The notes under the pieces were generated by a model. That model searched no databases and was not told the DNA's origin. It worked only from the letters and a program-made list of their open reading frames with translations. A program made the position numbers and the translations under genes. A DNA stretch of 32,247 nucleotides from Oscillospiraceae bacterium (GTDB lineage Bacteria; Bacillota; Clostridia; Oscillospirales; Oscillospiraceae): contig JAFUFT010000048.1 of assembly GCA_017469795.1 (NCBI GenBank), forward strand, positions 1-32,247, written 5' to 3'. This document shows positions 13,400 to 21,368 of this stretch, one piece after another. Numbering within the stretch: position 1 is the first letter of the stretch; every line of letters starts with the position of its first letter.

Positions 13400-14698
13400 A
13401 TGAACGTTTATGAAACACAATACCGCGAGAAACTCGTAACGCTGGAGGAGGCGCTGGACTCCCTGCGGGACGGGGACGTGATCGGTACCAGCCAGTGCGC
13501 CAACGAGCCCACCGCGTTTTTTGACGCCATGCATACCCTCCGGGGCAAAGGAAAAAAGTACCGGATGTTCGCCCCCATGTGCTTCCAGCAGCACGAGTTC
13601 ATGACCGACCCGGTGTATCGGGACACATTTGACATGGACATCACCTTCCTGATGGGGCCCACCCGCAGGGGCCGGGAAGCGGGGCTGTTCAGCTTCTATC
13701 CCGGGGATCTGCACAACGGCGCGCCCCGGTGGCTCAGCGTCCACGGCTGCAATGTGTTCATCGCCGCAGCGACTCCCATGGATAAGCATGGCTATATGAA
13801 GATCCCCCTGTGCCTGATCCATGAAAAGGCGTTTCTGGAGGCGGCGGACCGGGTGATCCTGCAGATCAACCCGAATCTGCCGAATATTTACGGCGATACC
13901 GAAGTCCATATCCGGGACGTGGATATGGTGGTGGAGGCGGCAACGCCTCTGCCCTATCTGCCCAAGAGCCATCCGGATGAGGTGGAACAGACCATCGGAA
14001 GCTATATTGCCTCCATGGTCAATGACGGAGACTGCATTCAGCTGGGCATCGGCGGGATCCCGGACGCGGCGGCCATGGCCCTGATGGACAAGCACGATCT
14101 GGGCGTCCATTCGGAGATGATCACCAACTCCATGGCGGATCTGGTGGAGGCGGGCGTGATCACTGGCCGGAAGAAGAACTATATGACCGGCAAAATGGTG
14201 GGCACCTTTGCCTACGGTACCCAGGAGCTCTACGACCTGCTGGACGAAAATCCCAGTATGATGATGCTCCGGGGAGAGACGGTGAACGATCCCTGGGTGG
14301 TGGCCAGGAACGATAACTTTGTCTCCATCAACTCCTGCCTTTCCCTGGATCTGACGGGGCAGATCTGCTCGGAGTCCATCGGCTCCCGGCAGTTCTCCGG
14401 TTCCGGCGGCCAGGCGGATATGGCGGTGGGCGGCGCCCACGCGAAAAACGGGCGCAGCATCATCGCCGTGGCCTCCACCAAGAAAAACGGAACCATCTCC
14501 AGCATCAACGCCCAGCTGGCGCCGGGCAGCGTGGTGACCCTGAGCCGGAACGAAGTGGACTATGTGGTGACGGAATACGGCATCGCGCCCATCCGGGGAC
14601 GCAGCGTCCGGCAGCGGGTGGAGAACCTGATCGCCGTGGCCCACCCGGACTTTCGGGCGGAGCTGCGAAAGGACGCGGAGCGGCTGCTGCTATGGTAA
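13400..14698 (+). CDS. Acetyl-CoA hydrolase/transferase family CoA-transferase (4-hydroxybutyrate/butyryl-CoA type)
   Basis: Family I-type CoA-transferase that moves CoA between carboxylic acids, typically acetyl-CoA and a 4-hydroxybutyrate, butyrate or related acid in fermenting Clostridia. The 432 residues show LGIGGIPDAAA (about 215-225), the GVHSEM motif with probable catalytic Glu239, SGSGGQADMAVGGAHA, and the C-terminal VDYVVTEYGIAPIRGRSVRQR. The position of Glu239 agrees with the glutamate of characterised 4-hydroxybutyrate CoA-transferases. I use ATG 13400, preceded by AAGGAGAA; the upstream ATG at 13373 has no ribosome site. The last seven bases overlap the HAD gene. The exact acid substrate cannot be told from sequence alone, and no butyrate-pathway genes adjoin it. 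Confidence 0.87.
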   Translation: MNVYETQYREKLVTLEEALDSLRDGDVIGTSQCANEPTAFFDAMHTLRGKGKKYRMFAPMCFQQHEFMTDPVYRDTFDMDITFLMGPTRRGREAGLFSFYPGDLHNGAPRWLSVHGCNVFIAAATPMDKHGYMKIPLCLIHEKAFLEAADRVILQINPNLPNIYGDTEVHIRDVDMVVEAATPLPYLPKSHPDEVEQTIGSYIASMVNDGDCIQLGIGGIPDAAAMALMDKHDLGVHSEMITNSMADLVEAGVITGRKKNYMTGKMVGTFAYGTQELYDLLDENPSMMMLRGETVNDPWVVARNDNFVSINSCLSLDLTGQICSESIGSRQFSGSGGQADMAVGGAHAKNGRSIIAVASTKKNGTISSINAQLAPGSVVTLSRNEVDYVVTEYGIAPIRGRSVRQRVENLIAVAHPDFRAELRKDAERLLLW

Positions 14699-15513
14699 AG
14701 CTGATCGCGCTGGATTTGGACGACACGCTGCTGGGCCGGGACGGCGTTCTCTCCCCCGGGAACCGTGGGGCGCTGGAACGGGCCATCTCCGGCGGGGTGG
14801 AGATCGCCATCGCCACCGGGAGGGCCTATGCGACCATTCCCGAGGAGATGCGGTGTTTCCCTGGGATCCGGTACGCCATCACCGGGAACGGCGCGGCCAT
14901 CTACGACCAGACGCTGGATCAGGCGGTCATGCGGCAGATCCTGCCCAAAGGCGCCGCTGTGCAGGTACTGGCGCTGCTTTGTGGTATGGACATCTCCTAT
15001 GAGGCTTTTCTGGACGGCCGGGCCTACGCGCAGGCGGACTATCTCGAGCAATTGGACACCTTTATGATGGACCGTCCCACCCAGGATTATGTGCGGGCCA
15101 CCCGGATCCCGGTGCCGGACATTCTGGTGTTTATCCGGGAACAGGGGGACCTGCTGGATTCCCTGGCGGTGATCCCCCGGAATATGCCGGTGAAGCACCG
15201 GGTCATGGAGCTGCTGCAGTCTATGGATTCGGTTTACATAACAACATCCTCTCCCAGACTGGTGGAGATCAACCACCGGGACTGCACCAAGCAGCAGGGC
15301 CTTCGCCGTCTGGCGGAGCGGCTGGGGATCCCCCGGGAGGACACGGCGGCCTTTGGCAACGCGGACAACGATGCGGAGATGCTCGCCTGGGCCGGGACCG
15401 GAGTGGCGGTGGCGGATTCCACGTCCCTGTGCCTGGCTGCGGCGGATCATGTGACGGGGCCGTACCAGAAAGACGGCGTGGCCGACGCCTTCCGGACGCT
15501 GTTCGGAATCTGA
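14692..15513 (+). CDS. Cof-type HAD-superfamily phosphatase
   Basis: Cytoplasmic HAD hydrolase of the Cof/YidA type, acting on small phosphorylated metabolites (sugar phosphates, nucleotides or cofactors). The 273 residues carry motif I LDLDDTLL (Asp8 and Asp10), motif II TGRAY near residue 43, motif III Lys in TKQQGLRRLAERLGI, and motif IV FGNADNDAEML near 218-228. The C2 cap domain lies between motifs II and III. The start codon overlaps the CoA-transferase stop by seven bases, so translation is probably coupled. The operon ends at the strong hairpin 15521-15548. Confidence 0.9.
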   Translation: MVKLIALDLDDTLLGRDGVLSPGNRGALERAISGGVEIAIATGRAYATIPEEMRCFPGIRYAITGNGAAIYDQTLDQAVMRQILPKGAAVQVLALLCGMDISYEAFLDGRAYAQADYLEQLDTFMMDRPTQDYVRATRIPVPDILVFIREQGDLLDSLAVIPRNMPVKHRVMELLQSMDSVYITTSSPRLVEINHRDCTKQQGLRRLAERLGIPREDTAAFGNADNDAEMLAWAGTGVAVADSTSLCLAAADHVTGPYQKDGVADAFRTLFGI

Positions 15514-15520
15514 GAAAAGA

Positions 15521-15548
15521 GAACCCCCTGCCAACCGGCAGGGGGTTC
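15521..15548. terminator. Bidirectional terminator
   Basis: A 12-bp perfect stem (GAACCCCCTGCC with GGCAGGGGGTTC, 4-base loop) lies between two convergent genes. It would serve the HAD gene on the plus strand and the solute-binding lipoprotein on the minus strand, where a T-rich run follows. Confidence 0.88.
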
Positions 15549-15570
15549 GTTATTGTTTGGGGATCAGAGA

Positions 15571-17322
15571 TCAGCCTTCCATATAACGGTCGTAAGCGGC
15601 CTGCTTGATCTCGATGCCGCGGGTCAGGCCCATGGTACGGACCTGCTCCTCGTATTCCTCATACTGGGTCTCGATGTCCATATCGCCGGTGATGAATTTA
15701 TCACGGCACTCCAGGGCATAGGACTCATAGTCGGCGGCCAACTTGGACAGCTCAAAGCTCTCGTCGATGGTCAGCGCGGCCACATAGGGATAGGCGTCCC
15801 GGTTGTCCCGGTTGGAAGCCCAGATCTCAAAAGCGCCCTTCTCCTCGTCGTTGAAGGTCACCAGCAGCTTGGAGTTGGAGCTCCAGGAGGGCGTGCTGTT
15901 CCGGCCAGTATAGACGGAGATAGCGTCGCCGGGGGCGATGTCGGGGTTGTTGAGGACCATGTCGGAGAACTGAGCCTTGCCGTCCACTACTTCGCAGCTC
16001 TCGCCCTCTACGCCGTAGTTGGCCAGCTGGATGCCTTCATCGGTGAACCAGAAGTCGCAGTACTGAATGGCGATCTCAGGCTCAGCGCACTTGGTGGAGA
16101 TGCTCATGCGCTCGGCGCCAAAGTCATACTCGGTGGTGTCCACATGGGTGAACTCGCCCTTTTCCTTGACGGGATCGGGGAAGCCCACGATCTTCAGGTT
16201 GGGATCAGTGGTCATGAAAGAGTAAACGCTCATAATGGGGGCGCCGTTGAAGAACACGCCGCAGTCGCCGCCGGCGATCTGGCCGATGCCGTCAGAGCTC
16301 ATGGCGCCGCCGGAGGAGGTGAAGTCCTTGGAGATCAGGCCCTCTTCATACCACTGATGCAGCATGGTCAGGTACTCCTTGTAGCCTTCGCCGGTGATGC
16401 CGTCCTTGACCTCGCCGTCCTGGACCATCCAGTAGGACTCCTTGGCGTTGGTGGCCAGCATGGTGGCGATGCCGTAGCCGGCAGCCAGGAAGTTGTCGTT
16501 GCCCACGGCGTTCTCGTCCAGCATGATCGCGGTGGAGCAGCCGTACTCGTTCTTGAAGGCGGTCAGCACTTCGTGCAGCTCGTCATAGGTCTCGGGCATT
16601 TCCAGGTCCAGAGCCTCCAGCCAGTCGCCGCGGCCCATCATGCCGAAGAAGGGACCGATAAAGTCGCTCATCAGCTCATAGAAGCCGGAGATGTGGCCTT
16701 CCGCGGTCTGGGTAGCGGTCTCCAGGAACTTGGTGGAGGTGCGGTACTTGGTGTAGTAGGGGAACAGATCCTCATAGTCCTCCAGGGCCAAGATGATCTC
16801 CTCCTCGATGCCGTTGTCGTCGCCGTCGCCGTACATGGAGTTGAAGTTGCCGAAGATGTCAGGATAATCCTGGGCGGCGATGCGCAGATTGAACTGCTCG
16901 TTGGCCACCATCATGTCGGGCTGAATGAACTCCAGGGTGACGCCGGTGAGCTCCGCAGCCTTCTGGAAGTGCCGGGAATCCTCATAGCCGTTGGGCATAT
17001 AGTTGGCAGCTGCTCCGCCGGGCTTCATCTGGAAGTAGGTCAGCGTCACAGGGGTGCCTGCAATGGGAAGCTCCATGGGCTCGAGCTCCTGGGCGGCCAG
17101 GGCTTCCTCCACGGCGGAGGACTGGACCTCGTCAGGGGCCAGGGTGGCGGCAGGAGCGGGCTCCGCAGCGGCTTCCGCATCCGCAGCGGGGGCCTCAGCC
17201 TCGGAAGCGGCAGCGGATTCCGCGCCGGAGGCGGGCGCGCTTGCGGCAGTGCTTCCGCAGCCGGCCATCAGGCAGGCCAGCATACCCAGCACCAGCAGCA
17301 TCGCCAAAACACGTGTTTTCAT
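15571..17322 (-). CDS. Lipoprotein extracellular solute-binding protein 1
   Basis: Membrane-tethered substrate-binding component of an ABC importer, probably for oligosaccharides or glycosides. The 583 residues start with a lipoprotein signal peptide (lipobox LMAGC, lipidated Cys22). A low-complexity Ala/Glu/Pro/Ser linker of about 45 residues follows, then a large two-lobed binding domain. The C-terminus (MGLTRGIEIKQAAYDRYMEG) matches that of the lipoprotein at 30311-32038 (MGLGRLQELRQAAYDRYLEA), so they are paralogues. I use ATG 17320-17322 with AAAGGAG upstream; the open frame's upstream extension covers the promoter. No permease or ATPase gene is adjacent on either side, so it is an orphan receptor. 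It is transcribed alone from 17402-17430. Confidence 0.9.
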   Translation of the reverse strand: MKTRVLAMLLVLGMLACLMAGCGSTAASAPASGAESAAASEAEAPAADAEAAAEPAPAATLAPDEVQSSAVEEALAAQELEPMELPIAGTPVTLTYFQMKPGGAAANYMPNGYEDSRHFQKAAELTGVTLEFIQPDMMVANEQFNLRIAAQDYPDIFGNFNSMYGDGDDNGIEEEIILALEDYEDLFPYYTKYRTSTKFLETATQTAEGHISGFYELMSDFIGPFFGMMGRGDWLEALDLEMPETYDELHEVLTAFKNEYGCSTAIMLDENAVGNDNFLAAGYGIATMLATNAKESYWMVQDGEVKDGITGEGYKEYLTMLHQWYEEGLISKDFTSSGGAMSSDGIGQIAGGDCGVFFNGAPIMSVYSFMTTDPNLKIVGFPDPVKEKGEFTHVDTTEYDFGAERMSISTKCAEPEIAIQYCDFWFTDEGIQLANYGVEGESCEVVDGKAQFSDMVLNNPDIAPGDAISVYTGRNSTPSWSSNSKLLVTFNDEEKGAFEIWASNRDNRDAYPYVAALTIDESFELSKLAADYESYALECRDKFITGDMDIETQYEEYEEQVRTMGLTRGIEIKQAAYDRYMEG

Positions 17323-17401
17323 ATGGTTTCTCCTTTCCTTTTTTTGAAGAACAGACAAAATGCATCTATTATTTGTCATGGATTCTTCATATTTCCGTCT
17401 C

Positions 17402-17430
17402 AGTATAGCAGATAATGACAGCTCTGTCCA
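17402..17430 (-). promoter_or_regulatory. Promoter of solute-binding lipoprotein 1, with palindrome in the spacer
   Basis: On the minus strand TGGACA (17425-17430), a 17-base spacer and TATACT (17402-17407) with an extended TGC in front. The 12-bp palindrome GACAGCTCTGTC (17417-17428) overlaps the -35 and spacer and is a candidate operator. The leader to the ATG is about 70 bases. Confidence 0.82.
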
Positions 17431-17486
17431 GCACAAATTGTACGGTTTGGGGCCGATCCAGGGCGGCAGGTTGACACATTGTAGGT

Positions 17487-18683
17487 TCAGCGGGCGTTCC
17501 GCTTCCGGCCGAAAAGCCACCATCTGGCCACGGAGATCGCCGCCCGGTAGTGGACCGGACGCAGGGCCCGGTCGGCTTTTTTCAGCTCCTCGATGATGGA
17601 AAGGTGCTGGGGACAGTGGGACTGGCATTTGCCGCAGGCGACGCACTGGGAGGCGAAGGGGGCCTCTTTCCGCAGGGCTACCACCTGAAAATACTCGTGG
17701 CGGCCCACGCCCCGGCCCTCGGTGGACATCTCGTTATAGCACCGGAAGGTTCCGGGGATGTCCACGCCCCGGGGACATGGCATACAGTATCCGCAGCCGG
17801 TGCATCCCACCAGCAGCTTTTCGTTGATCAGGGCCCGCAGTTCCGTGATGAGCCGGTGGTCCTCCGGGGCAAGGTGTCCCGGCGCGGCGTCGGAGGCGAT
17901 GCGGCAGTTCTCCTCCAGCATGGCCATGCTGTTCATGCCGGAGAGTACACAGGTGACGCCGCTCTGGTCCCAGAGCCAGCGGAAGGCCAGCTCCGCGGCG
18001 GTCCGCCCCTTCGGATCCCCGGCGATGAGCTGTTTCGCCCCTGCCGGCAGCAGATCCACCAGCTTGCCGCCCCGGAGGGGCTCCATGATGATCACCGGGA
18101 TGCCCCTGGCCTCGGCGGCCTCCAGACCGGCCCGGCCGGCCTGGCTGACCTCGTCCATGTAGTTGTACTGGATCTGGCAGAAGTCCCAGTCATAGGCCTC
18201 CAGGATCTTCAAAAACATCTCCGTGTTTCCGTGGAAGGAGAAGCCGATCTGGCCGATAGCGCCGGACTCCTTTTTCCGGGCGATCCAGTCCTCGATCCCC
18301 AGGGACACCAGCTTGTGCCAGGCATCCAGGTCCGTGAGCATGTGCATTAAATAGTAGTCCACATGGTCGGTCTGCAGCCGGCTGAGCTGCTCGGCGAAGT
18401 ACCGGTCGATGGACTCCCGGCTGCGGATCAGGTACTGGGGCAGCTTGGTGGCGATCTTCACCCGGTCCCGGAGGCCGGACTCCGCCAGGATCTGGCCGAG
18501 GCAGGCCTCGCTGCCGGGGTAGATATAGGCGGTGTCGAAGTAGTTTATGCCCAGTTCCACGGCCCGGAGGATCTCCCGGCGGGTTTCCTCCAAATCGATG
18601 CTCCCGCCCTTTTTCGGGAACCGCATACAGCCGAATCCCAGGGCGGAGATGGGATTGCCGGCGCGGTCGCTGCGATACTGCAT
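17487..18683 (-). CDS. Aldo/keto reductase with C-terminal 4Fe-4S ferredoxin domain (copy 1)
   Basis: A 398-residue oxidoreductase fusing an AKR TIM barrel to a bacterial-type ferredoxin. Barrel signs: GFGCMRFP start, NYFDTAYIYPGSE with the Asp and Tyr of the AKR tetrad, KIATKLP (Lys) and DYYLMHML (His). The C-terminal third has two Cys clusters, CTGCGYCMPCPRG and CVACGKCQSHCPQ, expected to hold two 4Fe-4S centres. Such fusions are common in anaerobic Clostridia, and their physiological substrate is unknown. ATG 18681-18683 has GAGG upstream and lies just after the GNAT stop (3-base gap), so the two are co-transcribed. The last part of the protein is basic and ends GRKRNAR. Confidence 0.92.
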   Translation of the reverse strand: MQYRSDRAGNPISALGFGCMRFPKKGGSIDLEETRREILRAVELGINYFDTAYIYPGSEACLGQILAESGLRDRVKIATKLPQYLIRSRESIDRYFAEQLSRLQTDHVDYYLMHMLTDLDAWHKLVSLGIEDWIARKKESGAIGQIGFSFHGNTEMFLKILEAYDWDFCQIQYNYMDEVSQAGRAGLEAAEARGIPVIIMEPLRGGKLVDLLPAGAKQLIAGDPKGRTAAELAFRWLWDQSGVTCVLSGMNSMAMLEENCRIASDAAPGHLAPEDHRLITELRALINEKLLVGCTGCGYCMPCPRGVDIPGTFRCYNEMSTEGRGVGRHEYFQVVALRKEAPFASQCVACGKCQSHCPQHLSIIEELKKADRALRPVHYRAAISVARWWLFGRKRNAR

Positions 18684-18686
18684 AGA

Positions 18687-19205
18687 TTACCTCGTTTCCT
18701 CCTGTGTGCCCGGCAGCTTTTCGAAGGCCAGCCGGGGATCGTCGTCCTCTTCCACGTGAATGATCCCGCAATACCGGAATCCCAGCTTTGTCAGCAGCTT
18801 TTGCATGACGGTGTTGTCCCCGTGGGTGTCCATCCGCAGATGGCCGCACCGGGAGAAGGCCCAGTCGATGCAGAAACTCCCCGCCCCCCGGAACCGGCTG
18901 TCGGCGGCGATCCGGTGGACCACGCCGTAGACGTCGTCCCCGATCCATTTGCCGTCCTGAATGTCCCGGTAGGCGGGCTCGATATCCCGGCCCTGCCGGA
19001 AGAAGAACACTGCGGCGATCTCCTCCCCTTCCAGGCAGACGTAGCTGTCTCCCGCCGCAATGTCCTGCCGGATCAGGGACTCCGGCGGCCAGCCGGTGGC
19101 GCCCCACTGACGGGGATTCCCGTGGGCGGCCATAAAGGCTCTGGCGCCCGCGTAGATCTCCAGGATCCGGGGCAGATTCGCCAGGGTGGATTTTCGTATT
19201 TCCAT
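18687..19205 (-). CDS. GNAT-family N-acetyltransferase
   Basis: A 172-residue acetyl-CoA-dependent acetyltransferase of unknown acceptor. The GNAT fold is recognisable from the N-terminal IRKSTLANLPRILEIY helix and the central VHRIAADSRFRGAGSFCIDWAF, which replaces the usual R/QxxGxG/A acetyl-CoA loop with SRFRGAG. The MDTHGDNTVMQKLLTKLGFRYCG motif follows. Proteins of this type in Clostridia are often annotated as RimI/RimJ-like, but no specific target is supported. The start has GGAGG seven bases upstream of ATG 19203-19205. It heads an operon with the ferredoxin-AKR and is divergent from the AraC-type regulator. Confidence 0.88.
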   Translation of the reverse strand: MEIRKSTLANLPRILEIYAGARAFMAAHGNPRQWGATGWPPESLIRQDIAAGDSYVCLEGEEIAAVFFFRQGRDIEPAYRDIQDGKWIGDDVYGVVHRIAADSRFRGAGSFCIDWAFSRCGHLRMDTHGDNTVMQKLLTKLGFRYCGIIHVEEDDDPRLAFEKLPGTQEETR

Positions 19206-19231
19206 ATCAGTACCTCCGGGTGTTTTGCTCC

Positions 19232-19260
19232 ATTATACGATGGAAGCGCCCCGGGCACAA
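19232..19260 (-). promoter_or_regulatory. GNAT/AKR operon promoter
   Basis: On the minus strand TTGTGC (19255-19260), a 17-base spacer and a perfect TATAAT (19232-19237). It is arranged back-to-back with the regulator's promoter, whose -35 is 16 bases away, so one bound regulator could touch both. Confidence 0.85.
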
Positions 19261-19276
19261 CCCCAAAATCCGCGGC

Positions 19277-19305
19277 TTGTGCGGGAAGGGGAAATATGGT
19301 ATGAT
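19277..19305 (+). promoter_or_regulatory. Promoter of the AraC-type regulator
   Basis: TTGTGC (19277-19282), a 17-base spacer and TATGAT (19300-19305). The -35 hexamer is identical to that of the divergent promoter. Confidence 0.8.
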
Positions 19306-19337
19306 GAACCCAAAGAACCTTGAGAGGGAGGAAGCCG

Positions 19338-20294
19338 ATGAAACGGGAGCTTGTGGATCAGCTGGCCCGGATCACGGAGGAGGAGCAACAGATCCTGCAG
19401 GGCCGGCAGGTGGATCTGACGCTGTACAACACCGCCGGAGCGCCGGTGATGGAGCCGGACCGGATCATATCCGGGGACGCCAGGTTCGGCATCCGGCCCC
19501 ACACCCGGTTCGTGGACTTCCCCCGGCACAGCCACGGCTATGTGGAGATGGTCTACCAGGTCCGGGGCAGCACCCGGCACATCATCAACGGCAGAGCGCC
19601 GCTGACGCTGCGGGAGGGGCATCTCCTGCTGCTGGGCCGGGGCGCCGTCCATGAGGTCTTGGCGGCGGGAGAGCAGGATCTGGCGGTGAACTTCATCCTG
19701 ATCCCCGGATTTTTTGACAGCGCAGCCATCAGCCTGGGCAGCAGCAACGCCCTGGCGGTGTTCCTCCGGGACAATCTGGCGGGACGGAGGCAGGCGGCGG
19801 GCTATCTGCTGTTCGACGTGTCCGGGTCCCTTCTGGCGGAAAACCTGCTGGAGAACCTGATCCAGGGAGAATTTTCCGGGGTGGGGGCGGACATCCAGCA
19901 GATGACCCTGGAGCTGCTGCTGCGGAATCTGTCCGCCATGTCCGCCAGACTGGTGACGGAGACCAGAAAGGAGCGGGAGCAGGCCGTCGTGCTGGACGTG
20001 CTGAGCCGGATCGAACGGCAGACCCAGCTGAATCTCTCCGAGGTGGCGCAGATGATGGGCCTGGATGTGACGGTCCTGAGCCGCATGATCAAGCGGCAGA
20101 CCGGATGCACCTTTACCGAGCTGCTGCACACCGCCCGGTTCAACCGGGCCGTTGGGCTGCTGCGGGACACGGATCTGAGCGTGTCGGAGATCGCCGCGGC
20201 CATCGGATATGAAAATACGGCGTTTTTCTACCGCCGGTTCGCCAGGCAGTACGGCTGCACGCCGGGAGAATACCGGAAACGGGGAAGAGCATAA
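19338..20294 (+). CDS. AraC-family transcriptional regulator with cupin-type sensor
   Basis: One-component DNA-binding regulator of 318 residues. The N-terminal half is an AraC-type cupin: PRHSHGYVEMVYQVRG with metal-site-like His residues, then a GHLLLLGRGAVHEV turn. The C-terminal about 100 residues carry the double helix-turn-helix, LNLSEVAQMMGLDVTVLSRM and then the signature LSVSEIAAAIGYENTAFFYRRFARQYGCTPGEYR, read as adjacent motifs. Start ATG 19338 has GAGGGAGG upstream. Its position divergent from the GNAT/AKR operon and convergent with the second AKR suggests these reductases are its targets, probably in response to a small carbonyl or sugar ligand; this is inference. Confidence 0.9.
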   Translation: MKRELVDQLARITEEEQQILQGRQVDLTLYNTAGAPVMEPDRIISGDARFGIRPHTRFVDFPRHSHGYVEMVYQVRGSTRHIINGRAPLTLREGHLLLLGRGAVHEVLAAGEQDLAVNFILIPGFFDSAAISLGSSNALAVFLRDNLAGRRQAAGYLLFDVSGSLLAENLLENLIQGEFSGVGADIQQMTLELLLRNLSAMSARLVTETRKEREQAVVLDVLSRIERQTQLNLSEVAQMMGLDVTVLSRMIKRQTGCTFTELLHTARFNRAVGLLRDTDLSVSEIAAAIGYENTAFFYRRFARQYGCTPGEYRKRGRA

Positions 20295-20329
20295 AAAAGA
20301 CCTGCCGGCTTGAGCCGGCAGGTCTTTTT
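20294..20329. terminator. Bidirectional terminator
   Basis: A long stem GACCTGCCGGCT/AGCCGGCAGGTC is flanked by A5 and T5. It lies between the convergent AraC-type gene and ferredoxin-AKR copy 2. Its first base is the last base of the regulator's stop codon. Confidence 0.9.
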
Positions 20330-20330
20330 G

Positions 20331-21368
20331 TCAGAAATTGTCCGGAAGCAGGGGCTTTCCCGCCAGAACCTCCTGATAGTCCCGGTAGTTGCGCCGGAGC
20401 AGCTCCGGCGTGTCCAGACCGTAGGGGCATTTGGAGGCGCAGCTGCGGCAGTTCACGCAGGAGGGGACCCGGTCCATGATGGCCCGGGTGGCGTCGTTGA
20501 GACTCAGGGAGACCGGCGCCCGCCGGAGCATCAGGGATACCCGGGCGGCGGTGCTGATCTCGATGCCCTGGGGGCAGGGCATGCAGTACCCGCAGCCCCG
20601 GCAGAATTCCCCCTGAAGCTGGGCCCGGTCCCCGTCGATCACCGCCTGCAGCTCCGGGGTCAGGACGGGCGGGTTCTTTATATGGGCCAGAAATTCGTCC
20701 AGCTCCGACTCCCTCTGGATGCCCCAGATGGGCAGCGCCTCCGGGAACCGGTTCATCCAGGCCGCCGCCGCGGCGGAATTGTGGATCAGGCCGCCGGAGA
20801 GGCCCTTCATGCAGATGAAGCCCATGCCGGCGCGCCGGGTCTGCTCCAGCAGCTCCAGCTCCTTCTCCGTGCTGAGATAGCTGAAGGGGAACTGCAGCGT
20901 GGCGTAGAGGCCGGACTCCACCGCCTCCCGGGCCACGTCGAGCCGGTGGTTCGTGATGGAGATGAAGCGGATCTTGCCCTGCTTCTTCGCCTCCTCCATG
21001 GCCTCGTACAGGCCGCTGCCGTCTCCGGGCCGGGGACAGTGGGCGGGATTATGGAATTGATAGATGTCGATGTAGTCCGTCCGGAGCAGCCGCAGGCTGG
21101 TCTCCAGATCCGACCAGAAGCCCCGGACGTCCCGGCAGCCGGTCTTGGTAGCCAGGATCACCCGGTGACGGATGCCCGCGAAGGCCTCGCCCAGCTTTTC
21201 CTCGCTGTCGGAATAGGCACGGGCGGTGTCAAAATAGTTCATGCCCCCGTCCAGGGCCCGGCGGACCAGCCGGACCGCCTCCGCCTTGGAGATGCGCTGA
21301 ATGGGCAGGGCGCCGAAGCCGTTTTTCTCCACGGTGATGCCGGTGGAGCCGATGGTAATGGGATTCAT
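20331..21368 (-). CDS. Aldo/keto reductase with C-terminal 4Fe-4S ferredoxin domain (copy 2)
   Basis: A 345-residue paralogue of the protein at 17487-18683. It has the AKR barrel with NYFDTARAYSDSE (Asp, Tyr), ILATKT (Lys) and IDIYQFHNPA (His). The C-terminal ferredoxin part has CRGCGYCMPCPQG and CVNCRSCASKCPYG. It is about 50 residues shorter than copy 1 and lacks the basic tail. I use ATG 21366-21368 (CGGAGG upstream), although the frame is open to 21608 inside the preceding gene. Its start overlaps the LtrA-like stop as ATGA, so it is translationally coupled to a membrane protein. The pairing is uncommon enough to note. Confidence 0.92.
   Translation of the reverse strand: MNPITIGSTGITVEKNGFGALPIQRISKAEAVRLVRRALDGGMNYFDTARAYSDSEEKLGEAFAGIRHRVILATKTGCRDVRGFWSDLETSLRLLRTDYIDIYQFHNPAHCPRPGDGSGLYEAMEEAKKQGKIRFISITNHRLDVAREAVESGLYATLQFPFSYLSTEKELELLEQTRRAGMGFICMKGLSGGLIHNSAAAAAWMNRFPEALPIWGIQRESELDEFLAHIKNPPVLTPELQAVIDGDRAQLQGEFCRGCGYCMPCPQGIEISTAARVSLMLRRAPVSLSLNDATRAIMDRVPSCVNCRSCASKCPYGLDTPELLRRNYRDYQEVLAGKPLLPDNF

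Noticed and set aside
13209..13418. Longer soj reading starting at 13418
   Set aside because: The extension would translate both parS sites and the promoter, and its residues are not ParA-like. The TTG at 13206-13208 has a strong ribosome site.
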